Source: Pseudomonadota bacterium (GTDB lineage: Bacteria; Pseudomonadota; Gammaproteobacteria; Burkholderiales; Burkholderiaceae_C). Taken from it: a stretch of 64,000 bases of DNA. Position 1 is the stretch's first letter. Every line of letters starts with the position of its first letter. Below are positions 32,158-40,788 of this stretch, in pieces. The DNA is taken from the NCBI GenBank assembly GCA_029779845.1, contig JAKOZT010000032.1, positions 62,001-126,000 on the forward strand. Reading direction: 5' to 3'. The translations under genes and the position numbers were made by a program. The notes beneath the pieces were generated by a model that saw only the letters and a list, made by a program, of their open reading frames with translations, was not told where the DNA came from and did no database searches.

Positions 32158-32990
32158 CGGCGGAATCTCCAGGAGGCCACGGCCAGCGGCGCGACGATCC
32201 AGGCCAGCATCGCGGCGCCCATCAGCCAGGGGTCGGCGAGCGCGCCGGGCACGATGCTGGTCAGGCCGTACATGCTGCGCACGTCGTCGAGCGAGAACAC
32301 GTTGAGGATGCGGAAGATGTCGGCCGGGTTCAGCAGCAGCAGGTAGGGCAGCGCCGCGCCGCCGAGCTGCCCGCCGCCGAGCACCAGCGCGCCGAGCAGC
32401 AGCAGGTCGAACACCAGCACGAAGAAGAACCACAGCGCGATCGCCAGGCCCGAGGCGCGCGTGCGGTCGCTGGCCAGCACCGAGAGCATCACCGCGAGGC
32501 TCAGGAAGGCCAGCCCGAGCAGCGCCGAGCTGAGCATGAAGCCGAGGTAGTGGTACAGGCCACCGCCGCCCAGCTGCGCGGCCAGCAGCAGCGCGACGAG
32601 GCCGAAACCGAGCAGCGTCGACAAACAGAACGCCGCGGCGAGGCCGAGGTACTTGCCCAGCAGCAGCTCGAGCCGCGTGATCGGCAACGCCAGCAGCAGG
32701 TCGAGCGAGCCGCGCTCGCGCTCGCCGACGATGGCGTCGAAGCCCAGCAGCAGCGCGATCAGCGGGATCAGGTAGATCACCAGGCTGACCAGGCTGGCGA
32801 TCGTGAACTCGATCGAGCGCAGCCCCACCGCGCCCTGCTGCGCTCCGCCGAAATAGGCGATGACCAGCGCCAGCGCGGTGAACACCACCGCCACCGCCAG
32901 CACCCAGCGGTTGCGCAGCCGGTCGCGCAGCTCCTTGGCGGCGATGGCGAGGATCTGGCGTGCTTCCATCATGCCGTTCATGCCGCTCAT
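32154..32990 (-). CDS. nosY: ABC transporter permease NosY
   Basis: 278-residue inner-membrane permease that works with NosF and NosD in assembling the CuZ cluster of NosZ, probably by supplying sulfur. It starts SGMNGMMEARQILAIAAKELRDRLRNRW and has about six helices; GERERGSLDLLLALPITR is the characteristic coupling segment of this permease class. The ATG at 32990 overlaps the nosF stop (ATGA); later ATGs at 32981, 32972 and 32969 are possible. Confidence 0.94.
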   Translation of the reverse strand: MSGMNGMMEARQILAIAAKELRDRLRNRWVLAVAVVFTALALVIAYFGGAQQGAVGLRSIEFTIASLVSLVIYLIPLIALLLGFDAIVGERERGSLDLLLALPITRLELLLGKYLGLAAAFCLSTLLGFGLVALLLAAQLGGGGLYHYLGFMLSSALLGLAFLSLAVMLSVLASDRTRASGLAIALWFFFVLVFDLLLLGALVLGGGQLGGAALPYLLLLNPADIFRILNVFSLDDVRSMYGLTSIVPGALADPWLMGAAMLAWIVAPLAVASWRFRR

Positions 32991-33925
32991 GCGCCCATGC
33001 CGAAGAACAGGTCTTCGAGCGAAGGCTCGATCACCTGGATGTCCTGCACCTGCGCGCCGAGTGCGGCGAGCGCCGCCAGCGCGGCCATCTTGGCTTCGCG
33101 CGGACAGTCGGCGTGCAGTTCGTTGCCCTGCGCCTGCAGATCGGCCAGCGGCAGGCCGGCGAGCGCCGAGCGCACCGCGCCCAGGTCGCTCTCGGCCGCC
33201 TGCACGCGCAGCCGCAGGGGCAGCGAGACGCGCTCGCGCAGCGCCTGCACGCTGCCGAGCGCGCGCACGCGGCCGGCGGCGAGGATCGCCAGGCGGTCGA
33301 CGCGCTCCTGCAGCTCGGCGAGGATGTGCGAGGTGATGACGATGGTGGTGCCCTCGTCGCGCAGCTGGCGCAGCGTGGCGTAGAAGTCGCGGATCGCTTC
33401 CGGGTCCAGGCCGTTGGTCGGCTCGTCGAGGAACAGCACCTGCGGCCGCCCGAGCAGCGCCTGCGCGAAGCCCAGGCGCTGGCGCATGCCCTTGCTGTAC
33501 TCGCGCACCGGCCGCTTGCCGGCGCCGTTCAGCCCGACGCGCTGCAAGGCCGCTTCGCACTCGGCGCGCGGCGCGCCCTTCAGTTTCGCGAAGAAGCGCA
33601 GCGTCTCCAGGCCGTCGAGGTTGTCGTACAGCACTACGTTCTCGGGCAGGTAGCCGATGCCGCGGCGCACCGCGCGAAAGCCGCGCCCCGAAACCGGCGC
33701 GCCCTGGATGCGGATCTCGCCGGCGCTCGGCGCGACGAGGCCGAGCATCATCTTGAAGAGGGTGCTCTTGCCCGCGCCGTTGTGGCCGATCAGGCCGAAC
33801 ACCTCGCCGCGCTGCACGTCGAGGTCGACGCCGTCGACCGCGCGCACCGCGCCGTAGTGCTTGGCGACGCCGCGCAGCGTCACCGCGGTGCCGGGCTCAG
33901 CGCTCGCCGGGGAAATGCCTGCCAC
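32987..33925 (-). CDS. nosF: ABC transporter ATP-binding protein NosF
   Basis: 312-residue ATPase of the NosDFY system. Walker A is GLIGHNGAGKSTLFKMMLG, the Q-loop region is IGYLPENVVLYDN, the ABC signature is YSKGMRQRLGFAQALLG, and Walker B is QVLFLDEPTNGLDPEAI with the H-loop in VITSHILAEL. Its 5' end overlaps the end of nosD by 29 bp, and its stop overlaps nosY. Confidence 0.95.
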   Translation of the reverse strand: MAGISPASAEPGTAVTLRGVAKHYGAVRAVDGVDLDVQRGEVFGLIGHNGAGKSTLFKMMLGLVAPSAGEIRIQGAPVSGRGFRAVRRGIGYLPENVVLYDNLDGLETLRFFAKLKGAPRAECEAALQRVGLNGAGKRPVREYSKGMRQRLGFAQALLGRPQVLFLDEPTNGLDPEAIRDFYATLRQLRDEGTTIVITSHILAELQERVDRLAILAAGRVRALGSVQALRERVSLPLRLRVQAAESDLGAVRSALAGLPLADLQAQGNELHADCPREAKMAALAALAALGAQVQDIQVIEPSLEDLFFGMGA

Positions 33926-35171
33926 TCCACTCGCTCCAGTCGGGTCGCGCCGGTCGCATGCGCGGGTTGGGGTCGACCACGCTGGGCACGCGCAGCAGCG
34001 GGAACTGGCGGCTCACCAGGCGCAGCGCCTGCACCGCCGGGCTGGCCAGCAGCAGCTTGACGGCCGGATGCCGCCACACCAGGCGGTCGACCAGGTCGTT
34101 GGCCTCGTAGGGCACGTCGCCGCGGCCGTCGCCGTCGCGGTCCCAGCCGGCGTAGTTGCTCCAGTGGTTGCCGCCTTCGCGGCCCCAGGTCTCGTCGCGC
34201 GAGCCGACGTAGCGCACCTGCTCGCGGTTGCCGATGAAGTCGTTGCGCTCGACCTGGTTGCGCGTCGAGCCGGCCGCCAGGTGCACGCCGACGCGGTTGT
34301 CGACCACCAGGTTGCCGGTGAGCTTGATGTACTCGACGTCGTAGATGAAGAAGCCGCGGTTGTTGCCGGCCACCACGTTGTTCTCGATCACCGAGTCCTG
34401 CATGGTGCGCAGCATGATGCCGTGGTCGCTGTTGCCCCAGGCGCGGTTGTTGCGCACCACCTGGTCGCGCACTTCCATCAGCGCCAGGCCGCCGCGGTTG
34501 TAGTAGGTATCGTTGTCCTCCCACAGGTTGTGGTAGGAGTTCATGTAGTGCGTGCCGTAGCGGCTGTGGTGCAGCCGGTTGCCCCGGAACACCGCCTTGT
34601 GCGACACGTCCACGTACAGCGCGTCGCGCACGAAGCCGATGCGGTTGCCCTCGATGCGCGCGCCGCTGGTGTTGTAGAGCTGGATGCCGTTGCCGCGCTG
34701 CGCCGAGTTCAGCTCGCGCTTGCCGGTGATGTTGTTGCGCAGCACCTGCACGTCGTCGGCCTTCTCGATCCACAGGCCGAACAGCGCGTGGGCGATGTCG
34801 CAGTCGCGCACCACCGCGCGGTGCGCGCCGGGGCGGATGTAGATGGCGGCGTTCTGCGCGCCCAGGTCCGCGCCCGAGTCGCGCACGATCAGGCCCTCGA
34901 TCGTCACGTCGGGCGCCTCGACGCGGATGGTGTCGCCTTCGTTGCCGCCGCTGAGGGTGGGGCGGTCGATGCCGCGCAGCGTCAGCGGCTTGGCGATCAG
35001 CAGGTTGGCGCGGTACAGCGCGCGCTGCACCAGCACGGTGTCGCCGCGCGCGGCGCGGTCGATCGCGGCCTGCACGTCGTCGCCGGGGCGCACCGTCCAC
35101 GTCGCCGCGCTGCCGCTTCCGGCCGCTGCAAGCAGCAGCGCGGCCACGCCATACCGCAGGGGCCGGGCCAT
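33897..35171 (-). CDS. nosD: periplasmic copper-binding protein NosD
   Basis: 424 residues. A signal peptide (ARPLRYGVAALLLAAAGSGSAA) is followed by a right-handed parallel beta-helix of carbohydrate-binding/sugar-hydrolase (CASH) repeats, for example NAAIYIRPGAHRAVVRDCDI, FRGNRLHHSRYGTHYMNSYH, DSVIENNVVAGNNRGFFIYD and GNHWSNYAGWDRDGDGRGDVPY. NosD partners the NosFY transporter and hands material to NosL/NosZ for CuZ assembly. The gene follows a small membrane protein gene by 8 bases. Confidence 0.95.
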   Translation of the reverse strand: MARPLRYGVAALLLAAAGSGSAATWTVRPGDDVQAAIDRAARGDTVLVQRALYRANLLIAKPLTLRGIDRPTLSGGNEGDTIRVEAPDVTIEGLIVRDSGADLGAQNAAIYIRPGAHRAVVRDCDIAHALFGLWIEKADDVQVLRNNITGKRELNSAQRGNGIQLYNTSGARIEGNRIGFVRDALYVDVSHKAVFRGNRLHHSRYGTHYMNSYHNLWEDNDTYYNRGGLALMEVRDQVVRNNRAWGNSDHGIMLRTMQDSVIENNVVAGNNRGFFIYDVEYIKLTGNLVVDNRVGVHLAAGSTRNQVERNDFIGNREQVRYVGSRDETWGREGGNHWSNYAGWDRDGDGRGDVPYEANDLVDRLVWRHPAVKLLLASPAVQALRLVSRQFPLLRVPSVVDPNPRMRPARPDWSEWSGRHFPGER

Positions 35172-35179
35172 GCGCCGCC

Positions 35180-35608
35180 TCACACCTGCAGCAGGCCGAG
35201 CGCCTTGAGCGCCAGGAACAGCGCGGCGCCGATCAGCAGGTTCTTGAAGCCGACGTAGCAGATCATGTCCATCGGCTTGGCGACGCGGTAGGTGCGGCCC
35301 CACCACGGGCCGTCCTTCACGTAGCGCTTGCCGCCCAGGCGCACCAGCACCTCGTAGACGCTCCAGCCGAACCACCAGCCGATCACCGCGCCCGATTGCA
35401 GCTTGCCCAGCGCGGCCAGCACCCACACCACGGTGGCCGCCGCCGCGATCGCGAAGCCGGCCGATTGCCACAGGCGCTGCTGCCGCAAGCCATCGCGGCT
35501 CCACGGCCAGACGTGGTCCCAGGCCTCGGCGGCCAGCCAGGCGGCCAGGCCGGGGCGCTGCCCGTAGGAGGGCAGCGCGGCGTCGGTGGGAAGGCGGGGA
35601 TCGACCAT
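35180..35608 (-). CDS. nos-cluster membrane protein of unknown function
   Basis: 142 residues between nosR and nosD. Two or three hydrophobic stretches: about residues 49-70 (SAGFAIAAAATVVWVLAALGKL), 74-90 (AVIGWWFGWSVYEVLVRL) and 118-140 (YVGFKNLLIGAALFLALKALGLL). Conserved-looking polar parts are RYVKDGPWWGRTYRVAKPMDMI. It has no motif I can assign. Its position inside the operon, 18 bases after nosR and 8 before nosD, argues for a role in NosZ maturation or electron supply. Confidence 0.8.
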   Translation of the reverse strand: MVDPRLPTDAALPSYGQRPGLAAWLAAEAWDHVWPWSRDGLRQQRLWQSAGFAIAAAATVVWVLAALGKLQSGAVIGWWFGWSVYEVLVRLGGKRYVKDGPWWGRTYRVAKPMDMICYVGFKNLLIGAALFLALKALGLLQV

Positions 35609-35626
35609 GTTGACGGCTCGGGCGGA

Positions 35627-37789
35627 TCAGGCGCGCGGCTCATCCGCGCGGATCGGAATGATGGGGATGTAGTAGCCCTCGCGATTGATGGGCGTCAAGG
35701 GAAGTCCCTCGCGCTCGCGGCGCTTGCGTTCCTTGGCCAGCGGCGGGCAGGCGTGCTCGTCGGTGTACAGGATCATGCAGTCCAGGCAGTGCAGGCACTC
35801 GCGGTGGTCGATGCGGCCGTCGTCGTCGATGGCCTGCGAGCCGCAGCCCTTCTGGCAGGCGTGGCAGGTGCTGCACTCCTGCTTGCGGCGCAGGCCGAAC
35901 CAGCGGAAGGTCGAGGGCATCGCCAGCGACGCGCCCAGCGGGCACAGGTACTTGCAGAACGGCCGCTCGGTGAAGATCGACAGGCCCAGCAGCCCGGCCG
36001 CGAAGGCCGTGTACGGCCAGGCGCGCTGGCCCCAGCCGACCAGGAAGGTGGTCTTGAACGGCTCCACCTCGGCGAGCATCTCGGCCAGCCCCATCGAGAA
36101 CATCGACACCGTCAAGAGGCCGAAGAACACCGCGTACTTCACCCACTTGAGCCGGTCGTGCCAGCGCCGCGGCACGAGGAACTGGAAGCGCTTCAGGCCG
36201 ACCACGCCGCCGATCTTGTAGAGCAGTTCACTCAGCGAGCCGAACGGGCACAGCCAGCCGCAGAACAGGCCTCGCCCCCACACGAAGGTGGTGACGATGA
36301 TGAAGATCCAGAACAGGAAGATGAACGGGTCGCTGAGGAACAGCTCCCAGGTCCACTTGAACAGCAGCGAGTGGAACCAGGTCAGCACCTGCGTGATCGA
36401 GGGCTGCGCCAGCACGCCGAAGCCGACGAAGGCGATGCTCAGCAGCCAGGCCGAGTACTTGAAGGCGTTCACCGGCCACTTGTTCTTGCGCGTCGACAGC
36501 CGCGTCAGCCGCTCGCGCAGCGCGTAGACCACGCCGACGGCGACGAGCAGCGCGGCGAACAGGCCGATCTGCGGCGCGCGCGCTTTCCACACCTTCAGCC
36601 AGGTCGGGTCGGGCTTGACCACCAGCGGCCGGCCGCCTTCCAGGTAGCGCGGCTGCACCCAGTATTCGTCGGAGAAGCTGACGAAGTCGCGATGCCCGCT
36701 GACGCGGTCGAGCTTGTTGGCCAGGAACACCAGGCTCCACGGGTAGGCCGCGCCGAAGCTCGGGTCGCGCACGATGAAGATCGCCGATTCCTTGTAGGCC
36801 GGCGCGCCCGCGGCGGCGAGGCCGTAGAGGTTCAGGTAATCGAGGTCGCGGAACGTATAGGCGTCCATCTCCTGGGCCACCTGCACGCGGTCGTAGATGC
36901 CGCCGCGCACGAAGCCCGAGCCCTTGAACGAATCGCTGCCGTTGGCAACGATGAAGATCGCGTGCTCGCCCGGCTTCAGGCGCGCCATCAGCGATTCGTA
37001 GCTCGCGTCGCCGAGCAGGCTCCTGCCCACCGTGGGGGTGTTCAGGTAGCCGTAGTGCATGTCGATGTAGGGCTCGGCCGCGCGCGCCATGCCGAGCTGC
37101 TCGGGCTGCACCGTCAGGCGCCGCACGCTGCCTTCGGCCACCAGCTGGTCCCAGCTCAGCTTCTCGTCGACGGCCGAGAAGCGCACCGGCGGCTTGGGCT
37201 CGACCTTCAGGATGCCGACCTGGCGCGCGATCGCCACGCCGGAGCGCATGATCACCTGGTTCTGCGCGATCACCGTCACGGTGGCGCCGGTGATCGCGTC
37301 CAGCCCGATGTAGCCCTCGCCCTCGCGCGACTTGCCGATCTCGATCTTGTCGCCGACGAACTTGCCGAGGTACTGGTGGATGAACTTCGTCAGCACGCTC
37401 TCGGGAATGCCCAGCAGCAGGATCGGCTCGCTGTGGCGCAGGATGCGCGTGCCGGTGATCAGGCCTTTCGCATCCATGCCGATCAGCGTGATCACCGGCT
37501 TGCCGGAGTAGGCCGGGATGTCGACGATGTCGGTGGACAGGAACACGTAGCCGACGAGCGTCTTCTTGTCGCCCTCGCTGCGGTACGCCTCCACGTAGGC
37601 CGGCTTGCCCTTGCGGGGCGAGAAGCTGTCGGCCAGCGGCATCACCTCCTTGCAGGGCACGAAGGCGCACAGCTCGGGCGAGGTGTTCAGCTCGGCCGGC
37701 AGCGGCGCCTCGTAGGCGGTCTCGGCGCGTGCGGCTGCGGCGAGCGTGAGGAAGAGCACCGCGCACAGCGCGCGGATCAGGTACTGCAT
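35627..37789 (-). CDS. nosR: NosR, membrane iron-sulfur flavoprotein for N2O reduction
   Basis: 720 residues. After a signal (LIRALCAVLFLTLAAAARA) comes the periplasmic FMN-binding domain with DAITGATVTVIAQ, where the Thr is the site of covalent flavinylation by an ApbE/NosX enzyme. Several membrane helices follow, with CGWLCPFGSL and CKYLCPLGA on their cytoplasmic side. A C-terminal region with two [4Fe-4S] motifs closes the protein (CSTCHACQKGC and CLHCLDC). NosR passes electrons to NosZ and is needed for nosZ expression and activity. Located 61 bp after nosZ. Confidence 0.96.
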   Translation of the reverse strand: MQYLIRALCAVLFLTLAAAARAETAYEAPLPAELNTSPELCAFVPCKEVMPLADSFSPRKGKPAYVEAYRSEGDKKTLVGYVFLSTDIVDIPAYSGKPVITLIGMDAKGLITGTRILRHSEPILLLGIPESVLTKFIHQYLGKFVGDKIEIGKSREGEGYIGLDAITGATVTVIAQNQVIMRSGVAIARQVGILKVEPKPPVRFSAVDEKLSWDQLVAEGSVRRLTVQPEQLGMARAAEPYIDMHYGYLNTPTVGRSLLGDASYESLMARLKPGEHAIFIVANGSDSFKGSGFVRGGIYDRVQVAQEMDAYTFRDLDYLNLYGLAAAGAPAYKESAIFIVRDPSFGAAYPWSLVFLANKLDRVSGHRDFVSFSDEYWVQPRYLEGGRPLVVKPDPTWLKVWKARAPQIGLFAALLVAVGVVYALRERLTRLSTRKNKWPVNAFKYSAWLLSIAFVGFGVLAQPSITQVLTWFHSLLFKWTWELFLSDPFIFLFWIFIIVTTFVWGRGLFCGWLCPFGSLSELLYKIGGVVGLKRFQFLVPRRWHDRLKWVKYAVFFGLLTVSMFSMGLAEMLAEVEPFKTTFLVGWGQRAWPYTAFAAGLLGLSIFTERPFCKYLCPLGASLAMPSTFRWFGLRRKQECSTCHACQKGCGSQAIDDDGRIDHRECLHCLDCMILYTDEHACPPLAKERKRREREGLPLTPINREGYYIPIIPIRADEPRA

Positions 37790-37850
37790 GGCGGGTGAGT
37801 TGGTGGGCAGTGGCCGGGCAACCCCTCGCGGGGCCGCCCGGCATGCCTCG

Positions 37851-39788
37851 TCAGGCTTCGACGATGATGCGGCTGCGCATCTCCAGGTGCAGCGCGTGGC
37901 AGAAGTGCGTGCAGTAGGCCCAGAACACGCCCGGCTTGTCGGCGATGAAGGTCACCGACGCCGTCTCCTGCGGATTGACGATGAAGTTGATGTTGTATTT
38001 CGGGATCGCGAAGCCGTGCGTCAGGTCCTCCACCTTGTCGAGGTTGGTGAGGATGATCGTGACCTCGTCGCCCTTCTTGAGCTTCACCTCCGTCATGCTG
38101 AAGGCCGGCGCCTGGCTGGTCAGGCGCACCGTCACCTTCTTGCCGTTGCGCGTGATGCCGCCGTCCTTCGGGTCCTTGGTGGCCAGCGGGAAGTCGTCCA
38201 GGCTGTAGACCTGCTTCGGACGCAGCAGATCGCGCTTGAAGAAGATGAAGTCGTGCGGCTCGCCGCGCACCGGGTGGTCGGCGATCAGCTTCATCTTCTC
38301 GCCCGAGATGTCGATGATCTGCTCGTTCTCGGCGTGCAGCGGGCCCACCGGCAGGAAGCGGTCCTTCGAGAACTTGCAGCCCACCGCCAGCCACTTGCCG
38401 TCGGCGTTCTTCGTCTCGCTCTGCGAGGCGTTGATGTGGCCGGGCTGGTAGTGCACGTCGATGCGGTCGACCACGTACTTGGCGTTCTTGTCGCCGGCGG
38501 TGAACTTGATCGCGGAGTCGATGTTCCACTTCACCACCTGGCTGTCCAGGAACAGCGTGGTGTAGGCGTTGCCGCGGCCGTCGAAGGCGGTGTGCAGCGG
38601 GCCCAGGCCGATCTCGACCTCGGCGGCGATCGCGCTGTCGAGCTTCTCGAGCTTGCCGTCGAACCACTCGAGCACCTTGGCGAGTTCGATCACCGTCGCG
38701 GTCGGCGAGAGCTTGCCGGCGCAGACGAAGTACTTGCCGTCCGGCGAGGCGTTCACGCCGTGCGGGTTCTTGGGCACGCTGACGTAGGCCACCAGCGCGG
38801 TCTTCGGATCGGCGTTGCTCTTGCGCGTGCCGTCGACCACCGGCACCTTGCTGTCGCCGTAGGTCTTGAACTTGCCGGCCTTGACGGCTTCCTCGATGCG
38901 CGCGATGTTGAAGAAGATGCAGGCGTCGCGCTCGGCCGACATCATGTCGACGTACTTCGTCCCGCCCTCGGTGTTGTACTGGTTGCTGGCGGCGAGCTTG
39001 CCGTCGAACGAGGTGGCCACCAGGTCGCAGTTGCCGTCGATCAGCACCTGCCAGCGCACGTCCATCGTCTCGGCGTCGACGCAGGTGAACAGGGCGCGGT
39101 AGGCGCTCGGGTTCTCCAGGTCCTTGCCCTGGTTGGGCAGCGGGATGTGGAACTCGGCGCCCGCGAACACGCGCGTGGTGTAGTTGATCTTCTCGTCGAC
39201 CGGGTCGCGCTTGTCGGGGAAGATGCCGTGGAAGCCCTGGATGTTGGGGATCTCGGTGATCTTGTCGCAGACGAAGTAGTCGAGCCGGATGCGCGCCATG
39301 CGGCCGTTGATCTTGTCGTTCACCCAGGCGTAGCGGCCGTCGTAGTCGCCGTCCTTGTAGGAGGCGTGCAGGTGGTGCGTGTCGCCGACGGTGTAGCGCA
39401 GCGAGCCGTCGGGCTTGGTGCCCATGACCTTCTTCGACTCGTTGGTGATGCCCCAGCCGACCAGCGCGTCGGGCACGAAGCACGGGATGCGCAGCAGCTC
39501 GCGGCCGGAGGGGATGCCCATCACGCGCACGTCGCCGGTGTGGCCGCCGCTCCACAGGCCGTAGTAGGTGTCGAGTTCGCCCGGCTTCAGGTGCACGCCG
39601 GCGGGCACGTCGTGATCGGCGGCGGCGGCGGGCGCGGCGCCCGAGGCGGCGGCCGGCGCGGCCTCGCCCTTCTTCTCGGTGCAGGCGGCGACGCCCAGCG
39701 TCAGGCCGGCCAGCGCGGCGCTGTTGATGAAGCGGCGACGGCCCAGGCCGTCGGGGGTTTGGTTGCTACCGTTCTTGTCGTCGGACAT
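37851..39788 (-). CDS. nosZ: nitrous-oxide reductase NosZ (Tat-exported)
   Basis: Periplasmic copper enzyme reducing N2O to N2, 645 residues. The start at 39788 follows GAGGAG. The N terminus has a twin-arginine signal (GRRRFINSAALAGLTLG), the mark of clade I enzymes. CuZ ligands begin with DTHHLH (His138, His139, His141) in the seven-bladed propeller. The C-terminal cupredoxin domain has the CuA motif CTHFCHALHLEM (Cys626, Cys630, His634, Met637). All visible key ligands are present. It is preceded by a DUF2946-like gene (22 bp) and followed by nosR. Confidence 0.97.
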   Translation of the reverse strand: MSDDKNGSNQTPDGLGRRRFINSAALAGLTLGVAACTEKKGEAAPAAASGAAPAAAADHDVPAGVHLKPGELDTYYGLWSGGHTGDVRVMGIPSGRELLRIPCFVPDALVGWGITNESKKVMGTKPDGSLRYTVGDTHHLHASYKDGDYDGRYAWVNDKINGRMARIRLDYFVCDKITEIPNIQGFHGIFPDKRDPVDEKINYTTRVFAGAEFHIPLPNQGKDLENPSAYRALFTCVDAETMDVRWQVLIDGNCDLVATSFDGKLAASNQYNTEGGTKYVDMMSAERDACIFFNIARIEEAVKAGKFKTYGDSKVPVVDGTRKSNADPKTALVAYVSVPKNPHGVNASPDGKYFVCAGKLSPTATVIELAKVLEWFDGKLEKLDSAIAAEVEIGLGPLHTAFDGRGNAYTTLFLDSQVVKWNIDSAIKFTAGDKNAKYVVDRIDVHYQPGHINASQSETKNADGKWLAVGCKFSKDRFLPVGPLHAENEQIIDISGEKMKLIADHPVRGEPHDFIFFKRDLLRPKQVYSLDDFPLATKDPKDGGITRNGKKVTVRLTSQAPAFSMTEVKLKKGDEVTIILTNLDKVEDLTHGFAIPKYNINFIVNPQETASVTFIADKPGVFWAYCTHFCHALHLEMRSRIIVEA

Positions 39789-39810
39789 GGTCACTCCTCT
39801 AGCGATGGGC

Positions 39811-40179
39811 TCAGTGAAAAATCGGTGGCCCGCGCGCCGGCGGCAAGCCGCCGCTGCGCGCGGATTCGGGGGATGGGGCGGGGACGGCCGCCGCGTCGGC
39901 GACGGCGAGCAGCGCCGGCGGCTGCGCCGGCGGCGGCGCGCTCATCAAGCTGGACGGCGCGCACTGCGTGCAGTCGCTGACGTGGCTCGCGTGCGATTGG
40001 CCGTGCGCCTTGGCGGCCACCACCTTCAGGTGCCCGCCGGCGCTGCACACCACCTGCAGCCCGGCCGGCTGCAGCAGCGGCGTGGCCCAGGCCGCGCCCC
40101 AGGCCATCAGCACGCAGGCCAGCACCCAGCGCCGCAACGGGGCGGCGCGCAGGCGGTGCAGTAGCAAGGCGATGGGCAT
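39811..40179 (-). CDS. DUF2946-like small exported protein at the head of the nos operon
   Basis: 122 residues. An N-terminal hydrophobic segment (RRWVLACVLMAWGAAWATPLL) is followed by LQVVCSAGGHLKVVAAKAHG, SHASHVSDCTQCAP and a Pro/Ala-rich tail. The arrangement of a Cys after the first helix and a later Cys-x-x-Cys with nearby His residues is that of DUF2946, often found near copper and TonB genes. It lies 22 bp upstream of nosZ on the same strand, so it is probably the first gene of the operon and may handle copper (inference). Confidence 0.7.
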   Translation of the reverse strand: MPIALLLHRLRAAPLRRWVLACVLMAWGAAWATPLLQPAGLQVVCSAGGHLKVVAAKAHGQSHASHVSDCTQCAPSSLMSAPPPAQPPALLAVADAAAVPAPSPESARSGGLPPARGPPIFH

Positions 40180-40233
40180 GGTGGTGGCGCTGTCGAACGC
40201 TGCGCATCGTTCCCATGCGAAGGCGGTGCGGCC

Positions 40234-40247
40234 TTGAAGTGGTTCAA
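40234..40247. promoter_or_regulatory. FNR/NNR-type dyad between divergent nos units
   Basis: TTGA-N6-TCAA (TTGAAGTGGTTCAA) matches the half-sites of the CRP/FNR superfamily that control denitrification genes. It is centred about 61 bp before the DUF2946/nosZ start and about 111 bp before the cytochrome start. A weak -10 (AACGAT on the minus strand, 40206-40211) stands near the spacing expected for a class II activator site. Confidence 0.6.
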
Positions 40248-40351
40248 GAAACGCGGAATCGGAATTGATCTCGCGCATCCGCTTGATCTGCCGCCAATCG
40301 GGCGCATCCGGCCCTCGCGCGCGCCGCGCGGCTCGTCCACACTCGCGGCGC

Positions 40352-40780
40352 ATGAAGTACCTGAAGTCCTCCCTTGCCCTTTCGCTGGTCGCCGCGGCGA
40401 TCGCACTCGCCGCCTGCGGCAAGCAGGAGCCGGCGGCAGCGCCCGCTGCTGCGGCCACGCCCGCGCCGGCCGCCGCGCCCGCGCCCAGCGCGGCGGTCGC
40501 GCAGGCTCCGGCCGCGCCGGCGGCCGACAACGCCGCCGGCAAGTCGGTCTACAACAAGGTCTGCTCGCTGTGCCACGGCGCCGGCGTGGCCGGCGCGCCC
40601 AAGCCGGGCGACAAGGCCGACTGGGGGCCGCGCATCGCGCAGGGCCAGGACGTGCTCTACAAGCACGCGCTCGAAGGCTTCACCGGCGCCAAGGGCCAGA
40701 TGCCGGCGCGCGGCGGCAGCCAGCTCGGCGACGACGACATCAAGGCGGCCGTGAACTACATGGTCGACGCCTCGCGTTGA
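40352..40780 (+). CDS. c-type cytochrome lipoprotein (c5-like)
   Basis: 142 residues. The signal ends in a lipobox (IALAACGKQ), followed by an Ala/Pro-rich flexible linker (to about residue 62) and one class I cytochrome domain with CSLCHGAG haem motif and GQMPARGG, whose Met is the sixth ligand. The shape is that of c5/c555-type electron carriers. Its position, divergent from nosZ and upstream of the flavinyltransferase gene, suggests that it feeds electrons to NosZ or NosR. Confidence 0.9.
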   Translation: MKYLKSSLALSLVAAAIALAACGKQEPAAAPAAAATPAPAAAPAPSAAVAQAPAAPAADNAAGKSVYNKVCSLCHGAGVAGAPKPGDKADWGPRIAQGQDVLYKHALEGFTGAKGQMPARGGSQLGDDDIKAAVNYMVDASR

Positions 40781-40788
40781 GCGTCGCG

